From Mycobacterium sp. IS-1742 (GTDB lineage Bacteria; Actinomycetota; Actinomycetes; Mycobacteriales; Mycobacteriaceae): a DNA stretch of 64,000 bases. Shown here piece by piece: positions 1-7,408 of the stretch. A program made the position numbers and the translations under genes. How positions within the stretch are numbered: position 1 is the stretch's first letter; the number at the start of each line of letters is the position of its first letter. The notes beneath the pieces were generated by a model that worked only from the letters and a program-made list of their open reading frames with translations, had not been told where the DNA came from and did not search any database. The stretch covers positions 1-64,000 of the forward strand of contig NZ_LQIV01000045.1 of NCBI RefSeq assembly GCF_001500125.1. The letters run 5' to 3'.

Positions 1-104
1 CTCCCCCGCCCCCGCCGCCTCCGCCGGTGTACGTCCCGCCCGCGCCGAACGTGGACGTGTGCGCCAGCGTCGGCAGGCGGATCTCCGTCAGCGGCTGTAT
101 CTGA
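1..104 (+). CDS. C-terminal end of an unidentified proline-rich protein (partial)
   Basis: The reading frame entering from the left edge (first full codon at position 3) gives eight consecutive prolines, then VYVPPAPNV, and ends in a short tail with two cysteines (DVCASVG and SGC) before a TGA at 102-104. The proline-rich stretch followed by a compact Cys-containing tail suggests a secreted or cell-envelope protein, but only 33 residues are visible and I do not recognise the family. The stop lies 20 nt upstream of the next gene on the same strand, so the two could be co-transcribed. Confidence 0.5.
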   Translation, partial: PPPPPPPPVYVPPAPNVDVCASVGRRISVSGCI

Positions 105-124
105 CGGCGTGATTCACTGACGCG

Positions 125-895
125 GTGGATCGCGCATCGTTCGACAGGCTCTTCGACCTGACCGGCCGCACCGTCGTCGTGACGGGTGGCACCCGCGGCA
201 TCGGCCTGGCCCTCGCCGAGGGCTTCGTGCTCGCCGGCGCGCGGGTGGTGGTCGCGAGCCGCAAGCCCGACGCGTGCGAGCGGGCCGCCGAGCATCTACG
301 CGGACTCGGCGGACAGGCCATCGGCGTGCCCACCCACCTCGGCGACATCGACTCGCTGCAGGCACTGGTCACGCGCACCGTCGAGGAGTTCGGCGGCATC
401 GACGTCCTGGTCAACAACGCGGCCAACGCGTTGGCCCAACCTCTGGGGGAGATGACGCCCGAGGCGTGGACGAAGTCCTACGACGTCAACCTGCGCGGGC
501 CGGTATTCCTGGTGCAGCACGCCCTGCCGCACCTGAAGGAGAGCCGGCACGCCGCGGTACTGAACATGGTGTCGGTCGGCGCGTTCAACTTCGCGCCGAA
601 CGTGTCGATGTACGCCGCGGGCAAGGCGGCGCTGCTGTCCTTCACGCGGTCGATGGCCGCGGCGTACGCGCCGTACGGCATCCGCGTGAACGCGCTGGCG
701 CCCGGCCCCGTCGACACCGACATGATGCGCAACAACCCGCAGGAGGCGATCGACGCGATGGCCGGCGCCACGCTGCAGAAGCGGCTCGCGTCACCCGATG
801 AGATGGTGGGCGCCGCCCTGCTGCTGGTGTCCGACGCCGGCAGTTACCTCACCGGTCAGGCGATCATCGTGGACGGCGGCGGAACGCCTCGCTAG
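125..895 (+). CDS. Short-chain dehydrogenase/reductase (SDR)
   Basis: A 256-residue classical SDR, the normal family length, predicted to be a cytosolic NAD(P)-dependent oxidoreductase. The Rossmann motif TGGTRGIG is at residues 20-27, NNAA at 97-100, Asn122 in DVN, and the catalytic set Ser150, Tyr163 and Lys167 (YAAGK) is intact. The C-terminus carries the usual SYLTGQ and VDGG segments. The start is a GTG 20 nt after the upstream stop. The gene is convergent with a crotonase-family gene and their 3' ends overlap by 32 bp. The crotonase neighbour suggests acyl or lipid metabolism, but the substrate cannot be read from the sequence. Seen: fold and catalytic residues; inferred: role. Confidence 0.85.
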   Translation: MDRASFDRLFDLTGRTVVVTGGTRGIGLALAEGFVLAGARVVVASRKPDACERAAEHLRGLGGQAIGVPTHLGDIDSLQALVTRTVEEFGGIDVLVNNAANALAQPLGEMTPEAWTKSYDVNLRGPVFLVQHALPHLKESRHAAVLNMVSVGAFNFAPNVSMYAAGKAALLSFTRSMAAAYAPYGIRVNALAPGPVDTDMMRNNPQEAIDAMAGATLQKRLASPDEMVGAALLLVSDAGSYLTGQAIIVDGGGTPR

Positions 896-1643
896 CCTTG
901 CGCATCTCACCGCTCGTCGACGCCAGGATCTGGCTGCGGTTCTCGAGGTGGATGGCCTGTTCGAGACTGCCCGCCTCGAGGTTGGCCCACAGCACCTGCT
1001 TGGTCGATTCCAGCCCGAATTTGCCGTATCCGCAGAGCGTTTCGGCTATCGCCAACGCGTCGTCGACGACGTTCGGCGAGACCCGCGACACCAGGCCGAG
1101 CCGGAGGGCCTCGTCGGCGTCGACCTGGCGGGCGGTCAGGATGAGGTCGAAGGCGTGTCCCGCGCCGACGATCCGCGGCAGGGTGTAGCTCACGCCGATG
1201 TCGCAGCCGCCGAGCCCGAGTTTGATGAACTGCGTGCAGAAGCGGGCCGTTTCGGACGCGAGCCGGATGTCGGCGGCCGCCGCGATGGCGAACCCGCCGC
1301 CGTACGCCGGGCCGTTCACCGCGGCGATCACCGGCTGGCGCAACCGGTGCAGCCGCGTCGTCAGCTCGGCGATGCGTTCCTGCCAGCGCATCCCCGAACG
1401 CGGGAACTCCGTACCCTCACCGGTCGCTTCCGGGTTCGGGTCGGTGAGGTCCAGGCCGGAGCAGAACCCGCGACCTGCACCGGTCAGCACCACCACGCGA
1501 CAGTCGCCGTCGGCGGCGATGTCGCGAAGCGTCGCGTGAAAGGTCTCCACCAGTTCGTAGTTGAGCGCGTTGAGTTTCTCGGGCCGGTTCAGCGTGATGA
1601 CGGCGATGTCGGGCCGCGGGTGGGTCAGCTCCAGGACGGTCAT
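864..1643 (-). CDS. Enoyl-CoA hydratase/isomerase (crotonase) family protein
   Basis: A 259-residue crotonase-fold protein. The CoA/oxyanion-hole segments are present: CSGLDL at residues 61-66 and GPAYGGG at 111-117. By family knowledge it acts on acyl-CoA thioesters in beta-oxidation or sterol/side-chain degradation. The first catalytic glutamate of hydratases (in the PEI segment) appears to be replaced: the stretch reads FIKLGLGG, with Phe139 at that place, while Asp148 lies near the second acidic position. Classical hydratase chemistry is therefore uncertain; an isomerase or other crotonase activity is possible. The 3' end overlaps the convergent SDR gene by 32 bp. Confidence 0.8.
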   Translation of the reverse strand: MTVLELTHPRPDIAVITLNRPEKLNALNYELVETFHATLRDIAADGDCRVVVLTGAGRGFCSGLDLTDPNPEATGEGTEFPRSGMRWQERIAELTTRLHRLRQPVIAAVNGPAYGGGFAIAAAADIRLASETARFCTQFIKLGLGGCDIGVSYTLPRIVGAGHAFDLILTARQVDADEALRLGLVSRVSPNVVDDALAIAETLCGYGKFGLESTKQVLWANLEAGSLEQAIHLENRSQILASTSGEMRKASEAFRRRPR

Positions 1644-1738
1644 CCCGACACGCTAGCCCGCTGGAGGTGGGTCGTGACCCGACTCGACCAGGATGGTCAG
1701 GTCAACCTTCGGGTGACAGCGGATCGGCCGCGGTCGGT

Positions 1739-1912
1739 ACCGCCGACAACATCGCCGCGGTGATGGACCGCTACGGGTCGGTGATGTCGTGGCGGGTGCA
1801 GAACGCCGTGTTCGACGGTGACCAGGTCAATGCCGAACTGGCGGTGAGCATTCCGCTGTTCGGAACGCGCACGCACCCGATCTACTGGGTGAACCGCCGT
1901 CGGCGTGCGTGA
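1739..1912 (+). pseudogene. Possible gene remnant, C-terminal-like fragment
   Basis: The 370-bp gap between the crotonase gene and the small secreted protein contains one reading frame whose composition looks protein-like (DNIAAVMDRYGSV, then alternating strands ending in HPIYWVNR). It has no plausible ribosome binding site, the preceding residues are low-complexity, and it stops abruptly after an Arg run. It resembles a decayed or truncated end of a small secreted or NTF2-like protein, but I cannot assign a family. The remainder of 1644-2014 shows no other gene. Confidence 0.3.
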
Positions 1913-2014
1913 TCGCGCCCCTCGCGCGTCGGAATCAAACCGGCGGACCTCCTGTTGCACAGTCAGTCCACGCGACACCGTGCGGACGGAGTTGTAGAGG
2001 CCGAGGCGAGAACG

Positions 2015-2233
2015 ATGAAGAAGTATGGATTGGTCGCCACCGTTGCGGGGGCGTTGACCGCGGCAGTGGTGGGGTTGGCCGCACCCGCGCAGGCCGACGA
2101 ACCGGGCGGCGGGCAGGGCCGCGACCGCGACCGGCACTCGGTTTACGACCGAGACCACCGAAACTACCCCTGGCTCAACCAGCTTGTGCCGAGAGTTGTT
2201 GTACCGCACGTCGATACGACGGTGCGTCACTGA
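2015..2233 (+). CDS. Small secreted protein, 72 aa, unknown function
   Basis: The ATG at 2015 begins a typical signal peptide: MKKYG, a hydrophobic core of about 18 residues, then APAQA-D with a likely signal peptidase I cut after residue 27. The mature part is only about 45 residues, first acidic/Gly-rich, then rich in Arg, Asp and His, and it contains the segment PWLNQLVPRVVV. The nearest upstream purine-rich sequence is GGCGAGAACG. A longer frame extends upstream to 1955, but the signal peptide fixes the start at 2015. Small exported proteins of this type are common in mycobacteria and mostly uncharacterised. A long perfect inverted repeat follows the stop. Confidence 0.7.
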   Translation: MKKYGLVATVAGALTAAVVGLAAPAQADEPGGGQGRDRDRHSVYDRDHRNYPWLNQLVPRVVVPHVDTTVRH

Positions 2234-2240
2234 TCCGGCG

Positions 2241-2270
2241 GTTGTCCTCATCCGAACGGATGAGGACAAC
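2241..2270. repeat. Perfect 14-bp inverted repeat, probable transcription terminator
   Basis: Arms GTTGTCCTCATCCG (2241-2254) and CGGATGAGGACAAC (2257-2270) are perfectly complementary and separated by only AA. It lies 8 bp after the stop of the small secreted protein and 30 bp before the next gene. There is no T-tract on either strand, so it would be a hairpin-only terminator of the kind seen in actinobacteria. The symmetry also allows an operator for the downstream hydrolase. Confidence 0.6.
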
Positions 2271-2299
2271 CCGGCCTGCGGCGGCCGATACTTCCGCCC

Positions 2300-3055
2300 A
2301 TGACGACGTTCGCACTGGTTCACGGTGGATGGCACGGCAGGTGGTGCTGGGATCTGCTCACCCCGTTGCTGGAACGGGGCGGACACCGCGTCGTCACGAT
2401 GGATCTGCCGTGTGACGATCCCCGCGCGGACCTCGAAGACTATGCCGACGTGGTCTGCGCCGCGCTGGCCGAATGCGGCGGTGACATCACCCTCGTCGGA
2501 CATTCGTTGGGCGGCAACACGATCCCCATCGTCGCGGTGCGGCGTCCGGTGTCGCATCTGGTCTACCTCTGCGCAGTCCTGCCGCTGCCCGGCAGCAGCC
2601 TGATGGATCAGGTCGCCGACGACCCCGGAATGCTGAACCCCGGTTATCTGCCCGCATTGAGTGAGCCCGACGACCAGAACCGGCAGGTCTGGGTCGACCC
2701 GGCGCTCACGCGCAGACATCTCTACGCCGACTGTGATGACGCCGTCGCCGCCGCAGCCATGGCTCGGCTCCGCCCGCAGGCGCTGCACCCGATGCTGCAG
2801 CCGTATCCGCTGCGCGAACTCCCGGCCGTCGACTCCACCTATGTGGTGTGCACCGACGACCTGATGGTGCCGAGCGAGTGGTCCCGACGGGTTGCGCCCG
2901 GCCGGGTGGGCGCTGACCTCATCGAACTGCCCGGCAGCCACTCACCCTTCCTGTCGCGACCGCGCGCGCTCGCCGAGGTGCTGCTCGGTGTCGCCGGCGT
3001 CGGCGAGACGACGGTTGGTGACGCGATTTCGCCGCAAACCGCGCAACAACCGTAG
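2300..3055 (+). CDS. Alpha/beta hydrolase
   Basis: A 251-residue alpha/beta hydrolase of the small esterase/hydroxynitrile-lyase-like group, without signal peptide or membrane segment. The oxyanion motif HGGWHG is at residues 8-13, the nucleophile elbow GHSLGG at 67-72 (Ser69), a candidate acid in CTDD (Asp186/187) and His214 in GSHSPF. The catalytic triad is thus complete. Substrate unknown. The last 20 residues after the fold are low-complexity. The gene is convergent with the TetR regulator gene, stops 16 bp apart. A 30-bp inverted repeat lies just upstream. Confidence 0.82.
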   Translation: MTTFALVHGGWHGRWCWDLLTPLLERGGHRVVTMDLPCDDPRADLEDYADVVCAALAECGGDITLVGHSLGGNTIPIVAVRRPVSHLVYLCAVLPLPGSSLMDQVADDPGMLNPGYLPALSEPDDQNRQVWVDPALTRRHLYADCDDAVAAAAMARLRPQALHPMLQPYPLRELPAVDSTYVVCTDDLMVPSEWSRRVAPGRVGADLIELPGSHSPFLSRPRALAEVLLGVAGVGETTVGDAISPQTAQQP

Positions 3056-3073
3056 TCTCGGCGCGCACCGGGG

Positions 3074-3760
3074 TCAGCCGGCGCTGCGCCAGCCGGCGAC
3101 GCCGACGACGATCATGCGCAGCTGTTTGACCGCCACGCGTTTGATCTCGGCGAGGGCGACCGCATCGCCGGTGTCCACGGTGCTGTCCACGGCCTCGGCG
3201 ATCGAGATCATCGCGTTGACGATGAGGCTGGCCAAGATGTTGAGGTCCTCGGCGCTCCAGGTGTGCAGCCCGGGGAAGCGGGCCAGGTCGATCGCGAGCT
3301 CGGAGGTCACCAGTCGGATCTCGGTGCGGATCGCGTAGCGCAGCACGGCCACCCCGCTGGAGCGCTCCCGCCCGATGAACCGCCAGTGCTCACGGCGCTG
3401 GTTGACGCCCTCGACGAGCATGTCGACCGACGATTCGATGACCCGTTTGGGGTCGAGTTTGCCCGCGCGGGCGCTGCGCAGCAGATCGCGCAGCGCGCGG
3501 AACGACTCGTCGATGAGGACCAGTCCCAGCGCCTCCATCGATTCGAAATGACGGTAGAACGCGGCGGGTGCGATACCCGCCTCCCGGGTGACCTCACGCA
3601 GGCTCAGCGCCGCGAAGCTGCGCTCGTCGAGCAGCGTCAGCGCGGCGGCGACGATGGCCCTGCGGGTGGCTTCCTTCTTCTCTTCACGCGACGACGAGGA
3701 CCTGTCCCGGGAACGCGGACCGGAGCGGCTTGTGCGTGAACTGGGCGTACGACTGTTCAC
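3074..3760 (-). CDS. TetR-family regulator, DesT-like (fatty-acid desaturation)
   Basis: About 228 residues from a GTG at 3760. The basic/Ser-rich N-terminus leads into a TetR helix-turn-helix (SREEKKEATRRAIVAAAL, then LREVTREAGIAPAAFYRHFES). This HTH and the following MEALGLVLIDESFRALRDLL segment strongly resemble DesT of Pseudomonas, a TetR repressor that senses acyl-CoA saturation and controls a divergently transcribed desaturase/oxidoreductase operon. The same arrangement occurs here: a ferredoxin reductase and a desaturase lie divergently 70 bp away. A dyad TTCACG-A-CGTGAA overlaps the start codon, suggesting autoregulation. A longer frame to 3838 would enter the promoter region and is not preferred. 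Confidence 0.82.
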   Translation of the reverse strand: MNSRTPSSRTSRSGPRSRDRSSSSREEKKEATRRAIVAAALTLLDERSFAALSLREVTREAGIAPAAFYRHFESMEALGLVLIDESFRALRDLLRSARAGKLDPKRVIESSVDMLVEGVNQRREHWRFIGRERSSGVAVLRYAIRTEIRLVTSELAIDLARFPGLHTWSAEDLNILASLIVNAMISIAEAVDSTVDTGDAVALAEIKRVAVKQLRMIVVGVAGWRSAG

Positions 3761-3768
3761 GACGTGAA
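3756..3768. promoter_or_regulatory. Candidate operator of the DesT-like regulator
   Basis: Perfect dyad TTCACG-A-CGTGAA located over the GTG start of the TetR gene, 62 bp from the reductase start. A further GTTCAC half-site lies at 3833-3838 on the first codons of the reductase gene. GTGAAC/GTTCAC-type half-sites are what DesT-like repressors are known to read; binding here is inferred. Confidence 0.55.
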
Positions 3769-3830
3769 ACCTACCACAAGCTGCTCCGATTCCCTTGACC
3801 GAACGGGCTGTACTGGCGCACGGTATACAC

Positions 3831-4892
3831 ATGTTCACTCAAACGCCCACACGGAGTCTTCGGGAGCGGGTGCTGCGCTCACCGCTGCTCGACCTGCTGA
3901 CCGGCCCGCACGGCGTGGACCGGTACACCGAGCTGGTGGCCCCGACGTGGACCACCGGCGAGGCCCGCGCCAAGGTCGTCGCGGTCCGTCGACAGACCCC
4001 CCGCAGCGTCACGCTGACGCTGGAACCGAATCAGGTGTTCACCGGCTTCCGGGCCGGCCAGCACCTCAACCTCACCGTCGAGATCGACGGGCGCCGCCGT
4101 ACCCGCTGCTACTCGCCGGCCAACGCCGAGCATTCCGGCCCGATCGAGTTGACGGTCGGGCGCCACGACGGCGGTCTGGTGTCGACCTACCTGTGCGACC
4201 ACGCCCGTCCCGGCATGGTCGTCGGCCTCGACTCGGTCGGCGGTGACTTCACCCTGCCCGCGGCCAGGCCCCGGCGCATCCTGTTCGTCGCCGGGGGCAG
4301 CGGCATCACCCCGGTGCTGTCCATGATCCGGACGCTGCGCGCCGAGGGGCACACCGGCGACCTCGCGCTCATCCATTACGCCCGCTCCGCCGCCGAGGCC
4401 TGCTACCGCACCGAGCTCGCGGCGACGCCGGGTGTGCGGGTGCTCTACGGCTACACCCGCGACACCGCCGGTACCGATCTGGTCGGCCGCTTCTGCGCCG
4501 ATCATCTGGCCGCCGCACTGCCCGACGCGGACGCCGTCTTCGTCTGCGGGCCGCCGGAACTCGCCACCGCGGTTCGCGAGGTCCGCCCGGACGCACAGGC
4601 CGAGAGCTTCGTCCCGCCGACCCTCGCCGGCGCCTCCTCGGGCGGTCAGGTCAGTTTCGCCGACAGCGGCGTCTCGGTGACCGACGACGGCCGCCCCCTG
4701 CTCGAGCAGGCCGAGGCCGCCGGCCTCACCCCCGAAAGCGGATGCCGAATGGGCATCTGCCACAGCTGCACCCGCCGCAAGACCAGCGGCGTGGTCAAGA
4801 ACCTGATCACCGGCGCGGTGTCGGGTGTCGACGCCGAGGATGTGCAGATCTGCGTGTCCGCACCCGTCGGCGACGTCGAGATCGCGCTCTAG
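3831..4892 (+). CDS. Ferredoxin reductase-type electron-transfer protein for the desaturase
   Basis: A 353-residue flavodoxin-reductase-like protein with three parts in order: an FAD domain (RCYSPAN, the R-x-Y-S flavin motif), an NAD(P) domain (AGGSGITPV), and a C-terminal plant-type 2Fe-2S ferredoxin domain (CRMGICHSC and a later CVSAP). Its expected role is to pass electrons from NAD(P)H to the adjacent membrane desaturase, as described for the Rv3230c/DesA3 pair of M. tuberculosis. The start at ATG 3831 has no clear ribosome binding site; a TTG at 3795 would lengthen it by 12 residues, and a TATACA sequence at 3824-3829 could be a promoter element, so the start is uncertain. The desaturase follows after 16 bp. 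Confidence 0.87.
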   Translation: MFTQTPTRSLRERVLRSPLLDLLTGPHGVDRYTELVAPTWTTGEARAKVVAVRRQTPRSVTLTLEPNQVFTGFRAGQHLNLTVEIDGRRRTRCYSPANAEHSGPIELTVGRHDGGLVSTYLCDHARPGMVVGLDSVGGDFTLPAARPRRILFVAGGSGITPVLSMIRTLRAEGHTGDLALIHYARSAAEACYRTELAATPGVRVLYGYTRDTAGTDLVGRFCADHLAAALPDADAVFVCGPPELATAVREVRPDAQAESFVPPTLAGASSGGQVSFADSGVSVTDDGRPLLEQAEAAGLTPESGCRMGICHSCTRRKTSGVVKNLITGAVSGVDAEDVQICVSAPVGDVEIAL

Positions 4893-4908
4893 GAAAGGTG
4901 TTTGAACA

Positions 4909-6012
4909 ATGACCGTCACCACCATGCAGACCGCCCGCGGGTCCGTCGAGAAGACCGTCGCCGGGAGAACCGTGCGCCTGACCGCCGAGCAGGTCGACGC
5001 GTTCGGTCGTGAACTCGACGCGCTGCGCGACCGGGTGATCGCCGATCTCGGTGAGCGCGACGCCACCTACATCAGGCGGATCATCAAGGCGCAGCGAGGA
5101 CTCGAAGTCGGTGGGCGCGCCCTGCTCTTCGGCGGGATCCTGCCGCCGTTCTGGTTGGCCGGCACAGCGATGCTGGCCCTGTCGAAGATCATCGACAACA
5201 TGGAGATCGGCCACAACGTCATGCACGGCCAGTACGACTGGATGGGCGACCCGGCGATCTCCAGCCGTGGCTTCGAATGGGACAACGCCTGCCCGGGGGA
5301 CCAGTGGCGGCACTCCCACAACTACATGCACCACACCTACACCAACATCGTCGGCATGGACCGCGACATCGGCTACGGCATCCTGCGGATGAGCGAGAAC
5401 CAGCGCTGGCAGCCGTATTTCCTCGGCAACCCGGTCTACGCGTTCCTGCTCATGGTGCTGTTCCAGTACGGCGTCGCGCTGCACGAACTGGAGACCGAGC
5501 GGATCCGCGCCGGTGAGATCAGCATCGCCGACAAGCGCGAAATCCTGCAGGGCATCTGGCGCAAGACCAAACGCCAGACGCTCAAGGACTACGTGGCCTT
5601 CCCGCTGCTGGCCGGGCCGTTCGCGCCGTGGGTGTTCGCCGGCAACCTGACCGCCAACCTGGTGCGCAACGTGTGGTCGTACATGATCATCTTCTGCGGG
5701 CACTTCCCCGAGGACGTCCAGGAGTTCTCGATCGAGGAGACCAAGGCCGAGTCACGCGGCCAGTGGTACTTCCGGCAGATCCTCGGGTCGGCGAACCTGA
5801 CGGGTGGGCGGTTGTTCCACATCCTCAGCGGCAACCTGTCGTTCCAGATCGAACACCACCTGTTCCCCGACATCCCCGCCCACCGCCACGCGGAGATCGC
5901 GCCCCAGGTGCGGGACATCTGCCGCCGCTACGGATTGCCGTACAACAGCGGTCCGCTGCCGCGCCAGTTCGCCACTGTGGTGCGCAAGATCGTGCGGCTG
6001 GCACGGCCGTGA
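4909..6012 (+). CDS. Membrane fatty-acid (acyl-CoA) desaturase
   Basis: A 367-residue membrane di-iron desaturase. The three histidine boxes are intact: HNVMH (in GHNVMHGQYDWM), HSHNYMHH, and QIEHH, separated by hydrophobic segments around residues 75-95 and 175-200 and a further pair before the last box. The family introduces a cis double bond (usually delta-9) into acyl chains, using electrons from the reductase encoded just upstream. The start ATG at 4909 has the good ribosome site AGGAAAGGTG. It is DesA3-like but shorter at the C-terminus than M. tuberculosis DesA3 as I remember it, so it may be a paralogue. Expression is probably controlled by the divergent TetR repressor. Confidence 0.9.
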   Translation: MTVTTMQTARGSVEKTVAGRTVRLTAEQVDAFGRELDALRDRVIADLGERDATYIRRIIKAQRGLEVGGRALLFGGILPPFWLAGTAMLALSKIIDNMEIGHNVMHGQYDWMGDPAISSRGFEWDNACPGDQWRHSHNYMHHTYTNIVGMDRDIGYGILRMSENQRWQPYFLGNPVYAFLLMVLFQYGVALHELETERIRAGEISIADKREILQGIWRKTKRQTLKDYVAFPLLAGPFAPWVFAGNLTANLVRNVWSYMIIFCGHFPEDVQEFSIEETKAESRGQWYFRQILGSANLTGGRLFHILSGNLSFQIEHHLFPDIPAHRHAEIAPQVRDICRRYGLPYNSGPLPRQFATVVRKIVRLARP

Positions 6013-6021
6013 ACGCCGCGG

Positions 6022-6753
6022 TCACCAGCCCCTGCGGTGCGGCTGCGAGCCGACGAGCTCACCCTTGCCTGCGACGTCGCGGCTCCGGTAGACGATGTAC
6101 GGCCGGAACAGGTAGCCGATCGGCGCGCTGAACACGTGCACGAGCCGGGTGAACGGCCACAGGCAGAACAGCACCAGCGCGATGATCACGTGGATGTGGA
6201 ACCACAGCGGCGCCATCGCCATCAGATCGCCGCGCGGCTGCAGGATCCAGATGGACCGGAACCAGGGCGACACCGTCTGGCGGTAGTCGTGTTCGGCACC
6301 AACGGGAGTCGCGCCGATGAGCGTGCAGGCCAGCCCCGCGATGATGGCCATCACCAGCACCAGGTACATCACCTTGTCGTTGACGGTCGTCGCCAAAAAC
6401 ACCGGGCCGGTGGTGCGGCGCCGGAACACCAGCAACGCGATACCGGTCAGCGTGGTGACACCGGCGATCGCCCCCAGCACGAGGGCCTGAACGTGATAGG
6501 CGTGGTCGCTCAGACCGACCGCTCTGGTCCAGGATTCGGGGATCACCAGGCCGATGACGTGGCCCACGATGACGACCAGGATGCCGAAGTGGAACATCGG
6601 ACTGCCGATGCGCAGCAGACGCGATTCGTAGAGTTGCGACGACCGGGTGGTCCAGCCGAATTTGTCGTAGCGGTAGCGCCACCAGATGCCCACGGCGACG
6701 ATCGCGAGGGTCACGTACGGCGCCACATCCCAGAAGATCTCCCAGCCCGACAT
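6022..6753 (-). CDS. narI: Respiratory nitrate reductase gamma subunit NarI
   Basis: A 243-residue integral membrane protein with five hydrophobic segments and the histidines expected for two b-type haems (for example HFGILVVIVGHVIG and WFHIHVIIAL). NarI takes electrons from menaquinol and passes them to NarH. It is the last gene of the narKGHJI operon: its ATG lies 1 nt after the narJ stop. Length agrees with the usual 220-245. It is convergent with the desaturase gene, 9 bp between stops, with no obvious terminator in that gap. Confidence 0.95.
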   Translation of the reverse strand: MSGWEIFWDVAPYVTLAIVAVGIWWRYRYDKFGWTTRSSQLYESRLLRIGSPMFHFGILVVIVGHVIGLVIPESWTRAVGLSDHAYHVQALVLGAIAGVTTLTGIALLVFRRRTTGPVFLATTVNDKVMYLVLVMAIIAGLACTLIGATPVGAEHDYRQTVSPWFRSIWILQPRGDLMAMAPLWFHIHVIIALVLFCLWPFTRLVHVFSAPIGYLFRPYIVYRSRDVAGKGELVGSQPHRRGW

Positions 6754-6754
6754 G

Positions 6755-7408
6755 TCAGGTGCCCCCTTCGGTGCGGCGCGGCGGTACGGTCAGCGTGAAC
6801 GGCTGCAGGCCGACGGCTTCGGCGGGTGGTCCGTCGGCCATGAGCTTTCCGGCGCGGCGCACGTCGGCGTCGGTGGCGGCCGGCAGCGTCGCCAGGACGG
6901 CCGCGACGGTGTCCGCGTACGGCGAATCGGCTTCGCGCAGCGCCCGGTGCAGCACCTCGACCGGCACCCGGTGCTCACCGAGCAGCCTGGCACCGGCCTG
7001 CGGGTCGACGGTCGCGGCGAACTCCAGCACCACCGGCAGGTAGTCGGGTGCCTCGTGGGCGGGCGGTGTCATCCCCGCGGCGCGGTACACCTGCGCGAAG
7101 GCCAGCATCGCGCTGCCGCGGTTGCGGGTGTCGCCGGCCGTCCAGTAGGTCAGGTACATCGTGGCGCGACGGCGCAGGTCGAAGGTGGCGACGTAATCCT
7201 GCGCGGCCCGCAACGGGTCGGTCGAGCGAAGCGCGCCCACGGTGTTCGAAAGACGCTGCGCGGCAGGGCCGTCGAGATGTGCCAGCATCTGCTCGGCGGT
7301 CTCGAGCCGGTCGCGGTCGGGATAGCTCAGCAACAGCGACGCGCACTGCCAGACCAGCCGCTCCTCGAGCCCGTTCCGGGAGCGCCGGAAGATTCCGGCG
7401 GCCTTCAT
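6755..7408 (-). CDS. narJ: Nitrate reductase assembly chaperone NarJ
   Basis: A 217-residue NarJ/TorD-family chaperone needed for molybdenum cofactor insertion into NarG and assembly of NarGH on NarI. The start ATG at 7408 overlaps the narH stop in the ATGA form. The typical chaperone region DYVATFDLRRRATMYLTYW, followed by GDTRNRG, is present. The C-terminal extension (PFTLTVPPRR) is common in actinobacterial NarJ. The frame continues further upstream into narH but has no biological start there. Confidence 0.93.
   Translation of the reverse strand: MKAAGIFRRSRNGLEERLVWQCASLLLSYPDRDRLETAEQMLAHLDGPAAQRLSNTVGALRSTDPLRAAQDYVATFDLRRRATMYLTYWTAGDTRNRGSAMLAFAQVYRAAGMTPPAHEAPDYLPVVLEFAATVDPQAGARLLGEHRVPVEVLHRALREADSPYADTVAAVLATLPAATDADVRRAGKLMADGPPAEAVGLQPFTLTVPPRRTEGGT

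Noticed and set aside
3824..3829. TATACA as the -10 of the reductase promoter
   Set aside because: It would place the transcription start inside the chosen coding sequence, and no -35 is at the right distance (TTGACC is 23 nt away), so it was not called a feature.
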